A stretch of DNA of 64,000 nt from Gammaproteobacteria bacterium (GTDB lineage: Bacteria > Pseudomonadota > Gammaproteobacteria > Pseudomonadales > Pseudohongiellaceae), in the NCBI GenBank assembly GCA_021773355.1, contig JAJFKE010000031.1:248001-312000 (forward strand), read 5' to 3'. Below are positions 48,127 through 56,042 of this stretch, piece by piece. The notes beneath the pieces were generated by a model, which worked only from the letters and a program-made list of their open reading frames with translations, made no database searches and had not been told where the DNA came from. Every line of letters starts with the position of its first letter. The first letter of the stretch is position 1. Made by a program: the position numbers and the translations under genes.

Positions 48127-48762
48127 CTAATGCAGTATGGCACCGTTTGGTTTAGCCTTGTCTTCGGCAAACTCAGGATGCAATATGTCGCCACGTTTGG
48201 CCAACAATAAATCATGACGACTTAGGCGGTCGTATTCATCTGTGGTGCAGACGTCAATATCATCCAATAGCACACATACAACATCGTCATCTTCGATATC
48301 TACCACTATGCAAGGCTTGAAGCCGATGATGGTATTAAGCGACGCCGAAGCGCCGATCTCGCAGCTGTGTACTGGATAGAAACCATCTGAGTCTTTGAGT
48401 AAACCATAAGAGGTAAATGCCACGCCAAATCCAGCAGCCGCAACAATATGGATAATATCGATGATATCCGGATCGGTGAGATCTATTCGAACAGTTTCTG
48501 AAATCATCTTCTTATTTGAAAGCTGCTTCTGATTCACCAGCTTCAGGAACAGGTTTATATCCTCCTGATTCCACTCCAGAGTCTCTTCCTTTTCTGAGCG
48601 GGTACTATCGGAAGACAGACTTAGAACACTTGTTTCGATGGTTAAGTCTTTGATTTCCGCTTCTGGAGGACAGGGAACTACCATGGAGACAGAGCAGTAA
48701 CCCTCACTACTCTCGGCACTCAAACGCCACAAAAACGGTATTTCAGCGGTTAGCTCAATCAT
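48127..48762 (-). CDS. Hypothetical cytoplasmic protein
   Basis: 211 residues, acidic, with no signal peptide or membrane helix. I recognise no family. An N-terminal beta-rich part (about 1-60) is followed by a Ser/Glu-rich linker and a hydrophobic core (IIDIIHIVAAAGFGVAFTSYGLL), then IVVDIEDDDVVCVLLDDIDV, which has the look of a small alpha/beta domain. The frame is long and has few rare-looking stretches, which supports it as a gene. It converges with the acyl-CoA dehydrogenase gene and is divergent from the 49307 gene across the DnaA-box region. Confidence 0.6.
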   Translation of the reverse strand: MIELTAEIPFLWRLSAESSEGYCSVSMVVPCPPEAEIKDLTIETSVLSLSSDSTRSEKEETLEWNQEDINLFLKLVNQKQLSNKKMISETVRIDLTDPDIIDIIHIVAAAGFGVAFTSYGLLKDSDGFYPVHSCEIGASASLNTIIGFKPCIVVDIEDDDVVCVLLDDIDVCTTDEYDRLSRHDLLLAKRGDILHPEFAEDKAKPNGAILH

Positions 48763-48975
48763 ATCCTACGGGCTGTATTACTGGTAATGATGCAAACATA
48801 GCACATTCCATTGTTCGGCATCATCTCAATGTTGAACATCTTCGGCAAACTAACAGGCACTGAGTTCGCCCTACTCTGAAATAGACACTTAGCGCACACT
48901 GCTGAAATAATCTCCAATAAGCTTGCTTAAGCCATTGAGTGAGTTGGAAAATCCGAATAATTAACTGTAATAACT

Positions 48976-49188
48976 TTTTCCACAGAATCTGTGGATAAGT
49001 CAGTGCATAATTCCTGCAAAATTGCCGCAAGGCTCGAAATTACGCCCATATGACACAAATTGATCAATTTTTAGCCAATGAGTTAAACTTATAAATATCA
49101 ATGACTTATGAGTTTTGGAAGCGACGATCTAAAATAAAACCTGCTTATTTTTAGCGTTTTGTGAGAAGAGCTTCATTTTTGTGCATAA
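48976..49188. promoter_or_regulatory. DnaA-box cluster, possible origin-like or DnaA-controlled region
   Basis: Matches to TTWTNCACA: TTTTCCACA at 48976-48984 (plus), TTATCCACA at 48990-48998 (minus) and TTATGCACA at 49180-49188 (minus); a one-mismatch site TTATGCACT lies at 49001-49009 (minus). The first two face each other across GAATC. By chance, TTATNCACA is expected about twice in the whole window on both strands. No origin-linked gene (dnaA, rpmH, mnmG, mioC) is next to it. Confidence 0.45.
49096..49108 (+). promoter_or_regulatory. IHF consensus match
   Basis: TATCAATGACTTA matches WATCAANNNNTTR at all defined positions. It lies between the DnaA-box matches. Confidence 0.4.
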
Positions 49189-49306
49189 ATTATCGAACTA
49201 AACGCATTTTTCTATTTTTCAATAATTCTTTATCACTGTTTTTATTGAAGTTTTTTAACCTATAATACCATTCGTTCACAAAGCATATTTACGTAACCGA
49301 ATAACA

Positions 49307-49765
49307 ATGATAATAAAGAATCGAACTAGCTTGCTGCTACTTAGTAGTCTTATCTTGACCGCGACAATAGTCATACTAAGCTGGAGAATCGCTCGCGTAA
49401 ATCAGCTCGATAGTGCAAGCCAGGAACTGGCGATTTCCGCCGCTGAAACCGCTTTTTCCTCCGATTACCCGAGGGTGCTAATAGAGAGTTCTCACCAAAG
49501 CTATAGAGACAGATATCCCAGCGAATATCTAATTCGCTACCTGGGCACGGTACAACGCATTATGGGGCCACTCAATTCCCTGACGGCAATTCGAGGATCA
49601 TCAAACATCCCGCTCATACCTCTTAGCCAAGCTGCTGCTGCGAGCTATGAGATAGATCTCAGTTTCAGCAACGACGATGCACTGCTGCAGATCGAAATGG
49701 TGTTCGAAGACAATAGATGGCTAATCACCAATTTCGACCTATTCTCGGACTTGCTCGCTAATTGA
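49307..49765 (+). CDS. Hypothetical membrane-anchored periplasmic protein
   Basis: 152 residues. An N-terminal uncleaved anchor or signal (SLLLLSSLILTATIVILSW) is followed by a small alpha/beta domain: AAETAFSSDYPRVLIESSHQ, then a loop, YEIDLSFSNDDALLQIEMVF and EDNRWLITNFDL. The end pattern resembles NTF2-like or DUF4019-type folds, but I cannot name a family. A -10 box TATAAT at 49261-49266 precedes it. It converges with the small membrane protein gene 10 bp further on. Confidence 0.6.
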   Translation: MIIKNRTSLLLLSSLILTATIVILSWRIARVNQLDSASQELAISAAETAFSSDYPRVLIESSHQSYRDRYPSEYLIRYLGTVQRIMGPLNSLTAIRGSSNIPLIPLSQAAAASYEIDLSFSNDDALLQIEMVFEDNRWLITNFDLFSDLLAN

Positions 49766-49775
49766 TTGCTAGTTG

Positions 49776-50099
49776 CTAATTAACGCACAGTCGATACACC
49801 GAAGGTACCAGGATGGTCGCGCAAACCAATGCCAGCAGAACATCTCGGTCCAGATGGTATTGAATCAATGTTGCGTCAGGCAAATTGATGGCAAATACTC
49901 CTGCCAAAACCAGCACCAACATCAGCACATTTTTACTTAGTAGAACTGCGGCTACCAAGAATGCAATTGAGAAGACTACAATGTAGTTATTCTCCAAGCC
50001 TAAACGAGTCAGGATCGCATTCGATATCGCTATTCCCAAGGTAATGAAAACTACTGCACAATAAACAAGCGGCTTAATTAACTGCTTTTGTCGTTCCAT
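49776..50099 (-). CDS. Small hypothetical membrane protein
   Basis: 107 residues with about four hydrophobic segments (LVYCAVVFITLGIAISNAIL, YIVVFSIAFLVAAVLL, NVLMLVLVLAGVFAI, VLLALVCATILVPSVY). A strong ribosome-binding site (GAGGTG) precedes ATG 50099. No family is recognised and no charged residues suggest a transporter. Neighbours give no clue. Confidence 0.65.
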   Translation of the reverse strand: MERQKQLIKPLVYCAVVFITLGIAISNAILTRLGLENNYIVVFSIAFLVAAVLLSKNVLMLVLVLAGVFAINLPDATLIQYHLDRDVLLALVCATILVPSVYRLCVN

Positions 50100-50368
50100 A
50101 GTAACACCTCTAAAGCCACTAACTTTCAGTGGGCTTAGGAATCACTATAGATCAACAGAGGTCATACGGGGTGAGTAAAGATAAGGAGTATGAACTGGTT
50201 CATATCCAAGATGTGCGCCAAGCATCACTTTATTCTTAGCAATTATAATTACCGCAAATGGCAGGACAATAAATCAGTAATATCCCATTATTTTCACGGG
50301 TTTTATCAAGCTAACTAATTGCCAAGGGGTTCACACTAATGAGGGAGGCTTGGAACCTGCAACAATAC

Positions 50369-52678
50369 TTACTCACCAACCACGCGCAGCAATTGCTGGT
50401 AATCACTTAGACCCATAAATATCTTTTCGATGCCGTCTTGCTTCATGGTTTGCATGCCATCTTTAGCGGCTTGTGCACGTATGGTGTCGAGTTCAGCCTT
50501 CTTGTAGATCATGGCCTGCAATTCATTGGTACCCAGCAATAATTCATGAATACCGGTTCTTCCCTTATAACCGGTGCCCCCACAATCATCACAACCTATG
50601 GGGCCTTGTAACTCAATATTATCCATATCGTATTCCAACTCCTGGAAGTCCTCGCGACCATAGGCGTCAATTAAGTGATCGAGCTCCTTCCTATCGGGCT
50701 TGTAAGGTTGTTTGCACTTTCCACATAAGGTACGCATCAAGCGTTGCGCCAGCACACCCAATAATGCGTCAGAGAAGTTAACCGGATCTAATCCCAGATC
50801 GAGAAGTCGAGTAATAGTTTCAGGTGCCGAGTTGGTGTGCAAAGTTGATAATACCAAGTGACCCGTTAAAGAGGCTTCAACACCGATACTGGCGGTTTCA
50901 TGGTCACGCATCTCACCAATCAGAATCACATCTGGATCAGCACGCAGGAATGCCCGCATTGCCGTAGCAAAAGTAAAGTCAATTTTTGGCAGCATTTGCA
51001 CCTGCTGCAAACCAGGTTGCGTGATCTCCACAGGGTCTTCCGCAGTCCAAATTTTACGATCAGGTTTATTAATATGCCCTAAAACGGCGTGCAAGGTCGT
51101 AGTTTTACCAGAACCGGTTGGACCCACCACCAGGAACAAGCCATGTGGATGGGTAGATATTTCAATTATCTTTTCGTGGTTTTTCTTACTCAGGTTTAAT
51201 TTGTCCAGTGGCATCGCGCTGCCAGCTGCAAGGATACGCAGCACAGCACTCTCGCCTTGCACCGTTGGCACCGTAGCCACACGCAATTCAAGCCGCTTAC
51301 CACGAATTTTGAGCTTACACTTTCCATCTTGCGGTAAGCGCCGTTCAGCTATATTAAGCCGAGAGATTACTTTGATACGCGCTATAAGTGCTGCGCAATG
51401 CTCCTTGGGTACTCTCAATAATTCACGGCATATGCCGTCGACGCGAATTCTTACGCCGCCTGGAGAGTCGTCTTTGCCTGGCTCGATGTGAATATCGGAG
51501 GCACCCAATCGATCAGATTCTGTAATGATTCGGTTAACCAATTGAATAATTCCCGATGTAGCTGCAAGACCTTCGTCTTCATCGTCTTCATCGCCACCAT
51601 CTATTTCTACACCAGCCTGGTCACCCAATGTATCGAATACATCATCGAAGCCTGCTTCCATGTCTGCATCTGCATCGCCACGCAAAAACTGCAAAATATG
51701 TTCAGGCAAGCCTACGCGGAATACATAGTTCCTGGCATTCACTACACCCTGAATTTCCATGATGCGTTGATAGTCAGAAGGATCATCAATGAGAATTACG
51801 GCTTCTTCTTTGTTTCCAGCTACCGGTAACCAAAGATTGCTGCGTAAATAACTGACGCCGATATTTTCCAGTAAATCAACCGGCAACTCATGCTCAGAGT
51901 CATATTTCATATAAGGAACGCGATAATAATGCTCCAGGGACTTACCGATGCTATCCGCTTCTATATTGAATTCTTCCATCAGGCTACGGGTGACAGAACC
52001 TCCGTAAAGTGAGACGTTGTTCTGTAATTCAGCAAGTTCTACTCCGGTTATTTTGCTTTTCTGAACCAGGTAATCGTAAGGGCCTTGAGTACTTTGTAAT
52101 GAGGAGCGGAACTGTTTAGCCAACATCTGACTAACCATCATGGCGTGTTTCAAATCCGCTTTAGTGAATTCCCTATCGCCTTCAAAGTTTATTAACTGCA
52201 TTACACCCAGCAAGATTTCATCTTTTATAGGCACGATGATCATGGATTTAACATTCCAACCCTTAGCTTCGCTAAATCGTTTATCGAATTGTAGTCTCGG
52301 GTGGATGTCGATTAGTTCTTCGCTATTCAATACATTTTTTATAACCAATGCTCTTTGGCTAAGAGCGACATAGCCGGCAAGAGATGTAGGGCTAAAAGGC
52401 ACCCTAATCTCGATAGAATCATCATCATCCGGATCTCCGCCCTTGAAACTGGCTAAAATTTCCTTACCGTTGTCCACACTCTGGTAAATAGTGAAGAGTT
52501 TTACACCCAGCAAGCTAAGCAAGTCTTGCTCGACTTCCTTCATCGCAGATTTTAGTTTCTTGCTGTATTTGAGGCGCTGGTAAATCTTTGACAAACTGGT
52601 GACAAATTCGTCCTGCTGCTCCACTACCGGAGTGGGGGGTGTTTCAATTTCCACGTCTGTACTGGCTGTCTCTGTCAT
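50369..52678 (-). CDS. Orphan GspE/PilB-type secretion ATPase with N-terminal GAF domain
   Basis: 769 residues. A GAF domain (about 40-190) is followed by an MshEN/T2SSE_N-like domain (205-325), an acidic linker and the ATPase core: Walker A GPTGSGKTTT (519-528), Asp box EDPVEI, Walker B VILIGEMRD, His box STLHTN. A zinc-binding tetracysteine (C652, C655, C696, C699) is as in GspE/PilB. The family powers pilus or type II secretion assembly. Here no secretin, platform or pilin gene lies in the neighbourhood, so its partner is unknown. The GAF domain suggests control by a small molecule. Confidence 0.9.
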   Translation of the reverse strand: MTETASTDVEIETPPTPVVEQQDEFVTSLSKIYQRLKYSKKLKSAMKEVEQDLLSLLGVKLFTIYQSVDNGKEILASFKGGDPDDDDSIEIRVPFSPTSLAGYVALSQRALVIKNVLNSEELIDIHPRLQFDKRFSEAKGWNVKSMIIVPIKDEILLGVMQLINFEGDREFTKADLKHAMMVSQMLAKQFRSSLQSTQGPYDYLVQKSKITGVELAELQNNVSLYGGSVTRSLMEEFNIEADSIGKSLEHYYRVPYMKYDSEHELPVDLLENIGVSYLRSNLWLPVAGNKEEAVILIDDPSDYQRIMEIQGVVNARNYVFRVGLPEHILQFLRGDADADMEAGFDDVFDTLGDQAGVEIDGGDEDDEDEGLAATSGIIQLVNRIITESDRLGASDIHIEPGKDDSPGGVRIRVDGICRELLRVPKEHCAALIARIKVISRLNIAERRLPQDGKCKLKIRGKRLELRVATVPTVQGESAVLRILAAGSAMPLDKLNLSKKNHEKIIEISTHPHGLFLVVGPTGSGKTTTLHAVLGHINKPDRKIWTAEDPVEITQPGLQQVQMLPKIDFTFATAMRAFLRADPDVILIGEMRDHETASIGVEASLTGHLVLSTLHTNSAPETITRLLDLGLDPVNFSDALLGVLAQRLMRTLCGKCKQPYKPDRKELDHLIDAYGREDFQELEYDMDNIELQGPIGCDDCGGTGYKGRTGIHELLLGTNELQAMIYKKAELDTIRAQAAKDGMQTMKQDGIEKIFMGLSDYQQLLRVVGE

Positions 52679-52801
52679 TGGTTTTCAGTTGTTTTGTTAC
52701 TCAGCTGCGATTTAGCGATCTGTTCAGCGAAACTACCTGGACCGGTCTTAGTCCGCTAGTTATCTAATTAACTCAGATTTTGCAATATTTCCTATTCAAA
52801 C

Positions 52802-52816
52802 CCGCGTAATACGCGG
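52802..52816. promoter_or_regulatory. Inverted repeat upstream of the start-codon hairpin
   Basis: CCGCGTA and TACGCGG around a single A, perfect 7-bp arms, 26 bp before the ATG at 52842. It could be an operator or a second leader hairpin. Confidence 0.45.
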
Positions 52817-52818
52817 TA

Positions 52819-52861
52819 TTGGCCGATAAAAGGAGGATATCATGCTCCTTTATTTGGCCAA
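52819..52861 (+). promoter_or_regulatory. Leader hairpin that buries the ribosome-binding site and start codon
   Basis: AAAGGAG (52829-52835) pairs perfectly with CTCCTTT (52845-52851); the loop of nine bases holds the last base of the SD AGGAGG and the ATG (52842-52844). An outer stem TTGGCC (52819-52824) with GGCCAA (52856-52861), extended by one A-U and one G-U pair, strengthens it. An RNA with this fold would hide its own SD. Confidence 0.65.
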
Positions 52862-53696
52862 AATTCGAAAACACTTCAAAATGCCAGCAATTTCAATCAG
52901 TTTCAACAGATTTCTTCTCTTATTGCTGGTCCAGATGTCAGTAATTCCGGCAGCTTTCAGCCAACTGCCGCAGCTTAGTCCAGATCAGATGAGGTGGCTA
53001 GGTGAGCGCGTCTTTGAAAATGAGTGCAAGCAAAAATTTGAATGCCTCACCAGCTGGAACTCAGGCGAAGACTTTCCATCATTAGGCATAGGGCATTTCA
53101 TTTGGTTTAGGCAGGGGCAGATTGAACCATTTGAGGAGACCTTTCCTGCCTTGCTCGAACACTACCGCGAGTCTGCTTATAGCTTACCCCGGTGGTTGGG
53201 CAACATGGAAAGCCCAGACTCACCATGGCTAAATCGAGAACATTTTATGGCAGAAAATAATAGCCCAAGAATGCAAGAACTACGGCAATTCTTGGCCTCC
53301 ACGACGGAGCTGCAAATTGAGTTTATTGCTAAGCGTTTAAGTCAATCCACCGAAACCATGTTCAACCAGTTAGACAAAGAAACTAGAACAGCGGTGGAAT
53401 CCAGCTTCTACAAGATTGCAAATACACAGATACCCTATGGAGTGTATGCACTCATAGATTATGTGCATTTCAAAGGAACCGGAACAGTCCCTTCGGAGCG
53501 CTACCAGGGGCAAGGTTGGGGCTTGCTACAGGTGCTTCTTGAACTTCAGCACAGCGAATCCGAATTAACAAACTTTGTTGCCGCTGCCACCACCGTACTG
53601 CAGCGACGAGTTGCCAACGCCCCGCCCCATCGGCGTGAAGAACGCTGGATAATTGGCTGGCAAAATAGGCTACAAAGTTATATTCCAAGACCTTGA
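52842..53696 (+). CDS. Secreted lysozyme-like protein
   Basis: 284 residues from ATG 52842, preceded by a perfect SD AGGAGG. The N-terminus is a signal peptide ending near AAFSQ; an ATG at 52881 also gives one but has no SD. The segment ENECKQKFECLTSWNSGEDF followed by PSLGIGHFIWF matches the phage-type lysozyme pattern, a Glu followed about 25 residues on by GIGH. The rest is helical. No active-site proof exists beyond this pattern, so the call is fold-level. Peptidoglycan cleavage in the periplasm would be expected. Expression may be controlled by the leader hairpin. Confidence 0.6.
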   Translation: MLLYLAKIRKHFKMPAISISFNRFLLLLLVQMSVIPAAFSQLPQLSPDQMRWLGERVFENECKQKFECLTSWNSGEDFPSLGIGHFIWFRQGQIEPFEETFPALLEHYRESAYSLPRWLGNMESPDSPWLNREHFMAENNSPRMQELRQFLASTTELQIEFIAKRLSQSTETMFNQLDKETRTAVESSFYKIANTQIPYGVYALIDYVHFKGTGTVPSERYQGQGWGLLQVLLELQHSESELTNFVAAATTVLQRRVANAPPHRREERWIIGWQNRLQSYIPRP

Positions 53697-53722
53697 TCGC
53701 ATAAATCTGACGTCGCTTATTA

Positions 53723-53991
53723 CTAGGGACCCTCTGCTTAACTCCAAACTGCCTCTGGCTTTTGGCTTGTTCCGAGGTTGAGGCGTCTTTTTGAAGGCAT
53801 GCGTCGGCCTGTCGAGAACAGACAACAAAAAGATCGGGGCAAGCCGGTGCTCCGAAGGACGCGGCCTGAAGCGCCCATCTTCGTCGTTGCCGCTCTTGCT
53901 AAGGAAGTGACTATTAGCGGCAAACGGCGTCTAGAATCTGTACGCTTCAGGTCACACAGAGGTGATTTGGAGTTAAGCAGAGGGTCCCTAG
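53723..53991. mobile_element. Inverted-repeat element, MITE-like, long form
   Basis: Terminal repeats of 26 bp are perfect: left 53723-53748 begins CTAGGGACCCTCTG, right 53966-53991 is its reverse complement. TA lies on the outer side of GGGACC/GGTCCC at both ends, as for elements that duplicate TA. The 217-bp interior has no convincing gene; two short frames that cross it have low-complexity products and are shadows. It lies between the lysozyme-like gene and hisC. A short form lies at 55968-56029. Confidence 0.6.
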
Positions 53992-54101
53992 ACTAAAGAC
54001 GCTGAAAGCTTTACCCTTTGCCATCTACTGTATTCCTATTGAACAAGGCATCCGTTCATTCAACTCTCAGTATCTATTCTGCTAACTAACGAAAAACAAA
54101 T

Positions 54102-55178
54102 ATGTCTTTTGAACGTCAAAACATTGAGAAGATGCAGGGCTATGCTCCCGGCGAACAAACCGGCTCAGCGGCTACCATTAAACTCAATACCAATGAGAAT
54201 CCCTATCCGCCTAGTCCAGAGGTTGCCAATGCTCTGCAATCCATAGACATCGGCTCACTGCGTCGTTATCCATCACCAATGGCGGATTCGTTCCGACAAG
54301 CAGCCAGTCGGCTGCACAATATTTCCGCGGATCAAATTATACCGACTAATGGCAGTGACGAATTGTTGCGCCTGGTTCTTACTACATTTGTTGAGCCCAG
54401 CGATACCATTGCCGTCTGTAAACCTAGTTATTCACTCTACCCTGTTTTGGCAGAGATCCAAGGATGCCAACTCGCTGAAATCTTGTTGAATGACGATTGG
54501 ACGATGCCAGAGGACTTTTCCGAACAACTGCAAAAATCGGCCGCAAAATTACTGATGCTTGTGAACCCACAAGCTCCAACGGGCGGACTACTCTCCACCG
54601 CTTACCTCGCAGAGATCGCTGGAAAATTTTCTGGTCTGATCCTGATTGATGAGGCGTATGTCGATTTTGTCGACCCAGAACTTGAATACAATTCTATTCC
54701 CCTACTCAAATCTCATGAAAATATTATTATTCTACGAACATTGAGTAAGGCCTACTCGTTGGCAGGACTGCGCTTCGGCTATGGCATTGCCGCCAGAGCA
54801 TTGATAGACCCTATGATGTTCAAGACAAGAGACAGTTACAACACCGATCAAATCTCACAAATTCTCGCGACCGCCGCATTGAATTCTTTTCAATATGCTG
54901 AACAAACTTGTGCGCGGATTCGAAAAGACAGAGAAGTGTTAGCCAAGCAACTTAGCGAGTTAGGTTTTTCGCCAGCGCCTAGTCAAAGCAATTTTCTATT
55001 ATGCGGAGTCCCTGAATCAATCGACGCAACAAAGCTGTATCAGCAGCTCAAACAACGAAATATTCTGGTCCGTTATTTCGATCAGGACAGACTTCGAGAC
55101 AAGCTACGTATATCGATAGGTACAGAGTCAGAGAATTCAGTGCTCATCGCTGCGATTAGAGATATTCTTGGTCAGTAA
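54102..55178 (+). CDS. hisC: Histidinol-phosphate aminotransferase
   Basis: 358 residues, the usual length. It starts with the family NENPYPPSPEV, has SNGSDELLRL-type cofactor loop (PTNGSDELLRLV), DEAYVDF with the Asp and Tyr that hold pyridoxal phosphate, and the lysine that binds it in LRTLSKAYSLAGLRFGYG. The C-terminal RISIGTESEN is typical. It converts histidinol phosphate and 2-oxoglutarate in histidine synthesis, though HisC-like enzymes can also take aromatic substrates. No other his gene is nearby. Confidence 0.93.
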   Translation: MSFERQNIEKMQGYAPGEQTGSAATIKLNTNENPYPPSPEVANALQSIDIGSLRRYPSPMADSFRQAASRLHNISADQIIPTNGSDELLRLVLTTFVEPSDTIAVCKPSYSLYPVLAEIQGCQLAEILLNDDWTMPEDFSEQLQKSAAKLLMLVNPQAPTGGLLSTAYLAEIAGKFSGLILIDEAYVDFVDPELEYNSIPLLKSHENIIILRTLSKAYSLAGLRFGYGIAARALIDPMMFKTRDSYNTDQISQILATAALNSFQYAEQTCARIRKDREVLAKQLSELGFSPAPSQSNFLLCGVPESIDATKLYQQLKQRNILVRYFDQDRLRDKLRISIGTESENSVLIAAIRDILGQ

Positions 55179-55290
55179 TTGCTCATAAATATACAGCCAG
55201 AAACCCTCTGCAGTAATTCTTCCACTAGCGTGCTGGAGTCCATCGGCGTACAGAGTTACTCTAGAATCTGCATATCAAGAGGCACTCATC

Positions 55291-55731
55291 ATGCCAGAAA
55301 CCAATCGGAACGCGACTAGTCAACGAATCCATTATTGCCCTAGATGCAAAAAAACCTTGCGGCGAATAGAGGGGAAAATGGGACCTTTTTGGGGCTGCAC
55401 GGGCTTTCCTGAGTGCAGAACATCTTTCAACGATGTGGGGGGCAAACCCTCGGGGGATGTTGACGAACATTATCGCTGTCCACTGTGTACGCGGCGCCTG
55501 GTAAGAGCTGATAAAGAAAAAGGAGATTATTGGTTTTGCAGCGGCTACTCAAAGGGTTGTAAAGTGACGCTAGCAGACATTGATGGGGTGCCTGAGGCTG
55601 CCTATCAGTGCCAAAAATGTAAGCACTTGCTAGTAAAACGCAACGGTAAGAACGGCGTATTCTGGGGTTGTAGTGAATATCCCAGCTGCACAGCCAGTTA
55701 TCGAGATAAGAACAATAGGCCAATATTTTGA
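55291..55731 (+). CDS. Protein with three topoisomerase-type C4 zinc fingers
   Basis: 146 residues made almost only of three zinc fingers of the kind found at the C-terminus of topoisomerase I: CPRC with CTGFPEC, CPLC with CSGYSKGC, and CQKC with CSEYPSC. Each has the conserved G.FWGC or similar core. Topoisomerase catalytic domains are absent, so it is a stand-alone DNA-binding finger protein, perhaps a single-strand DNA binder. It overlaps the next gene by 4 bp. Confidence 0.85.
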   Translation: MPETNRNATSQRIHYCPRCKKTLRRIEGKMGPFWGCTGFPECRTSFNDVGGKPSGDVDEHYRCPLCTRRLVRADKEKGDYWFCSGYSKGCKVTLADIDGVPEAAYQCQKCKHLLVKRNGKNGVFWGCSEYPSCTASYRDKNNRPIF

Positions 55732-55970
55732 TCTTTTCACTACTAAAGATACGTAAGAACACTGGCGCCGTATTAGTCGGTATTGCCGTCGGTATGGCCT
55801 GTGTATGGGCAGTAGCTTCCTGGCAAAATCTGTCAGCGTCAGACTTGTTGAATATACTTCTGGGCAGCATTTTATTCTTAGGCGGCATCATGTTAGCTGC
55901 TCTATTTCTGGTTGTGCTTTTCACCGTCTTGAGAAAGTTATTACAGCGCCTTAGTGGACCCGAGAACTAG
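55728..55970 (+). CDS. Small two-helix membrane protein
   Basis: 80 residues from a TTG that overlaps the stop codon of the zinc-finger gene (TTGA), which suggests translational coupling. Two hydrophobic segments (GAVLVGIAVGMACVWAVA, LLNILLGSILFLGGIMLAAL) flank a short loop, and the tail is basic. Its stop codon TAG (55968-55970) is the first three bases of the short inverted-repeat element, so the present C-terminus may have been set by that insertion. Function unknown. Confidence 0.6.
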   Translation: MIFSLLKIRKNTGAVLVGIAVGMACVWAVASWQNLSASDLLNILLGSILFLGGIMLAALFLVVLFTVLRKLLQRLSGPEN

Positions 55971-56029
55971 GGACCCTCTGATTAACTCCAAACTGCCTCT
56001 GGCATTTAGAGTTAATCAGAGGGTCCCTA
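55968..56029. repeat. Short form of the inverted-repeat element
   Basis: TAGGGACCCTCTGATTAACTC (55968-55988) and its perfect reverse complement (56009-56029) surround a 20-bp loop. The first 36 bp match the left end of the element at 53723 except for one base in the arm (GATTAA against GCTTAA), and the loop repeats ACTGCCTCTGGC. It is therefore an internally deleted relative. It lies between convergent genes and would form a strong hairpin in either transcript. Confidence 0.75.
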
Positions 56030-56042
56030 ATAATCTGGCAGA

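Larger units (their letters stand above)
48763..49306. other. 544-bp AT-rich divergent intergenic region
   Basis: It holds a cluster of DnaA-box matches (48976-49188), a 14-bp palindrome AAATTGATCAATTT (49057-49070) with a GATC site, an IHF-like site (49096-49108), an A+T-rich tract (about 49190-49260) and a TATAAT -10 box (49261-49266) for the 49307 gene. The frame at 48821-49030 is not supported. Confidence 0.55.

Noticed and set aside
48821-49030. 69-residue minus-strand frame in the DnaA-box region
   Set aside because: Crosses the box cluster, has a low-complexity product and no start signal.
53738-53996. Short frames on both strands across the inverted-repeat element
   Set aside because: Both run into the terminal repeats, have Arg/Ser-rich products and overlap each other; they are probably by-products of the element.
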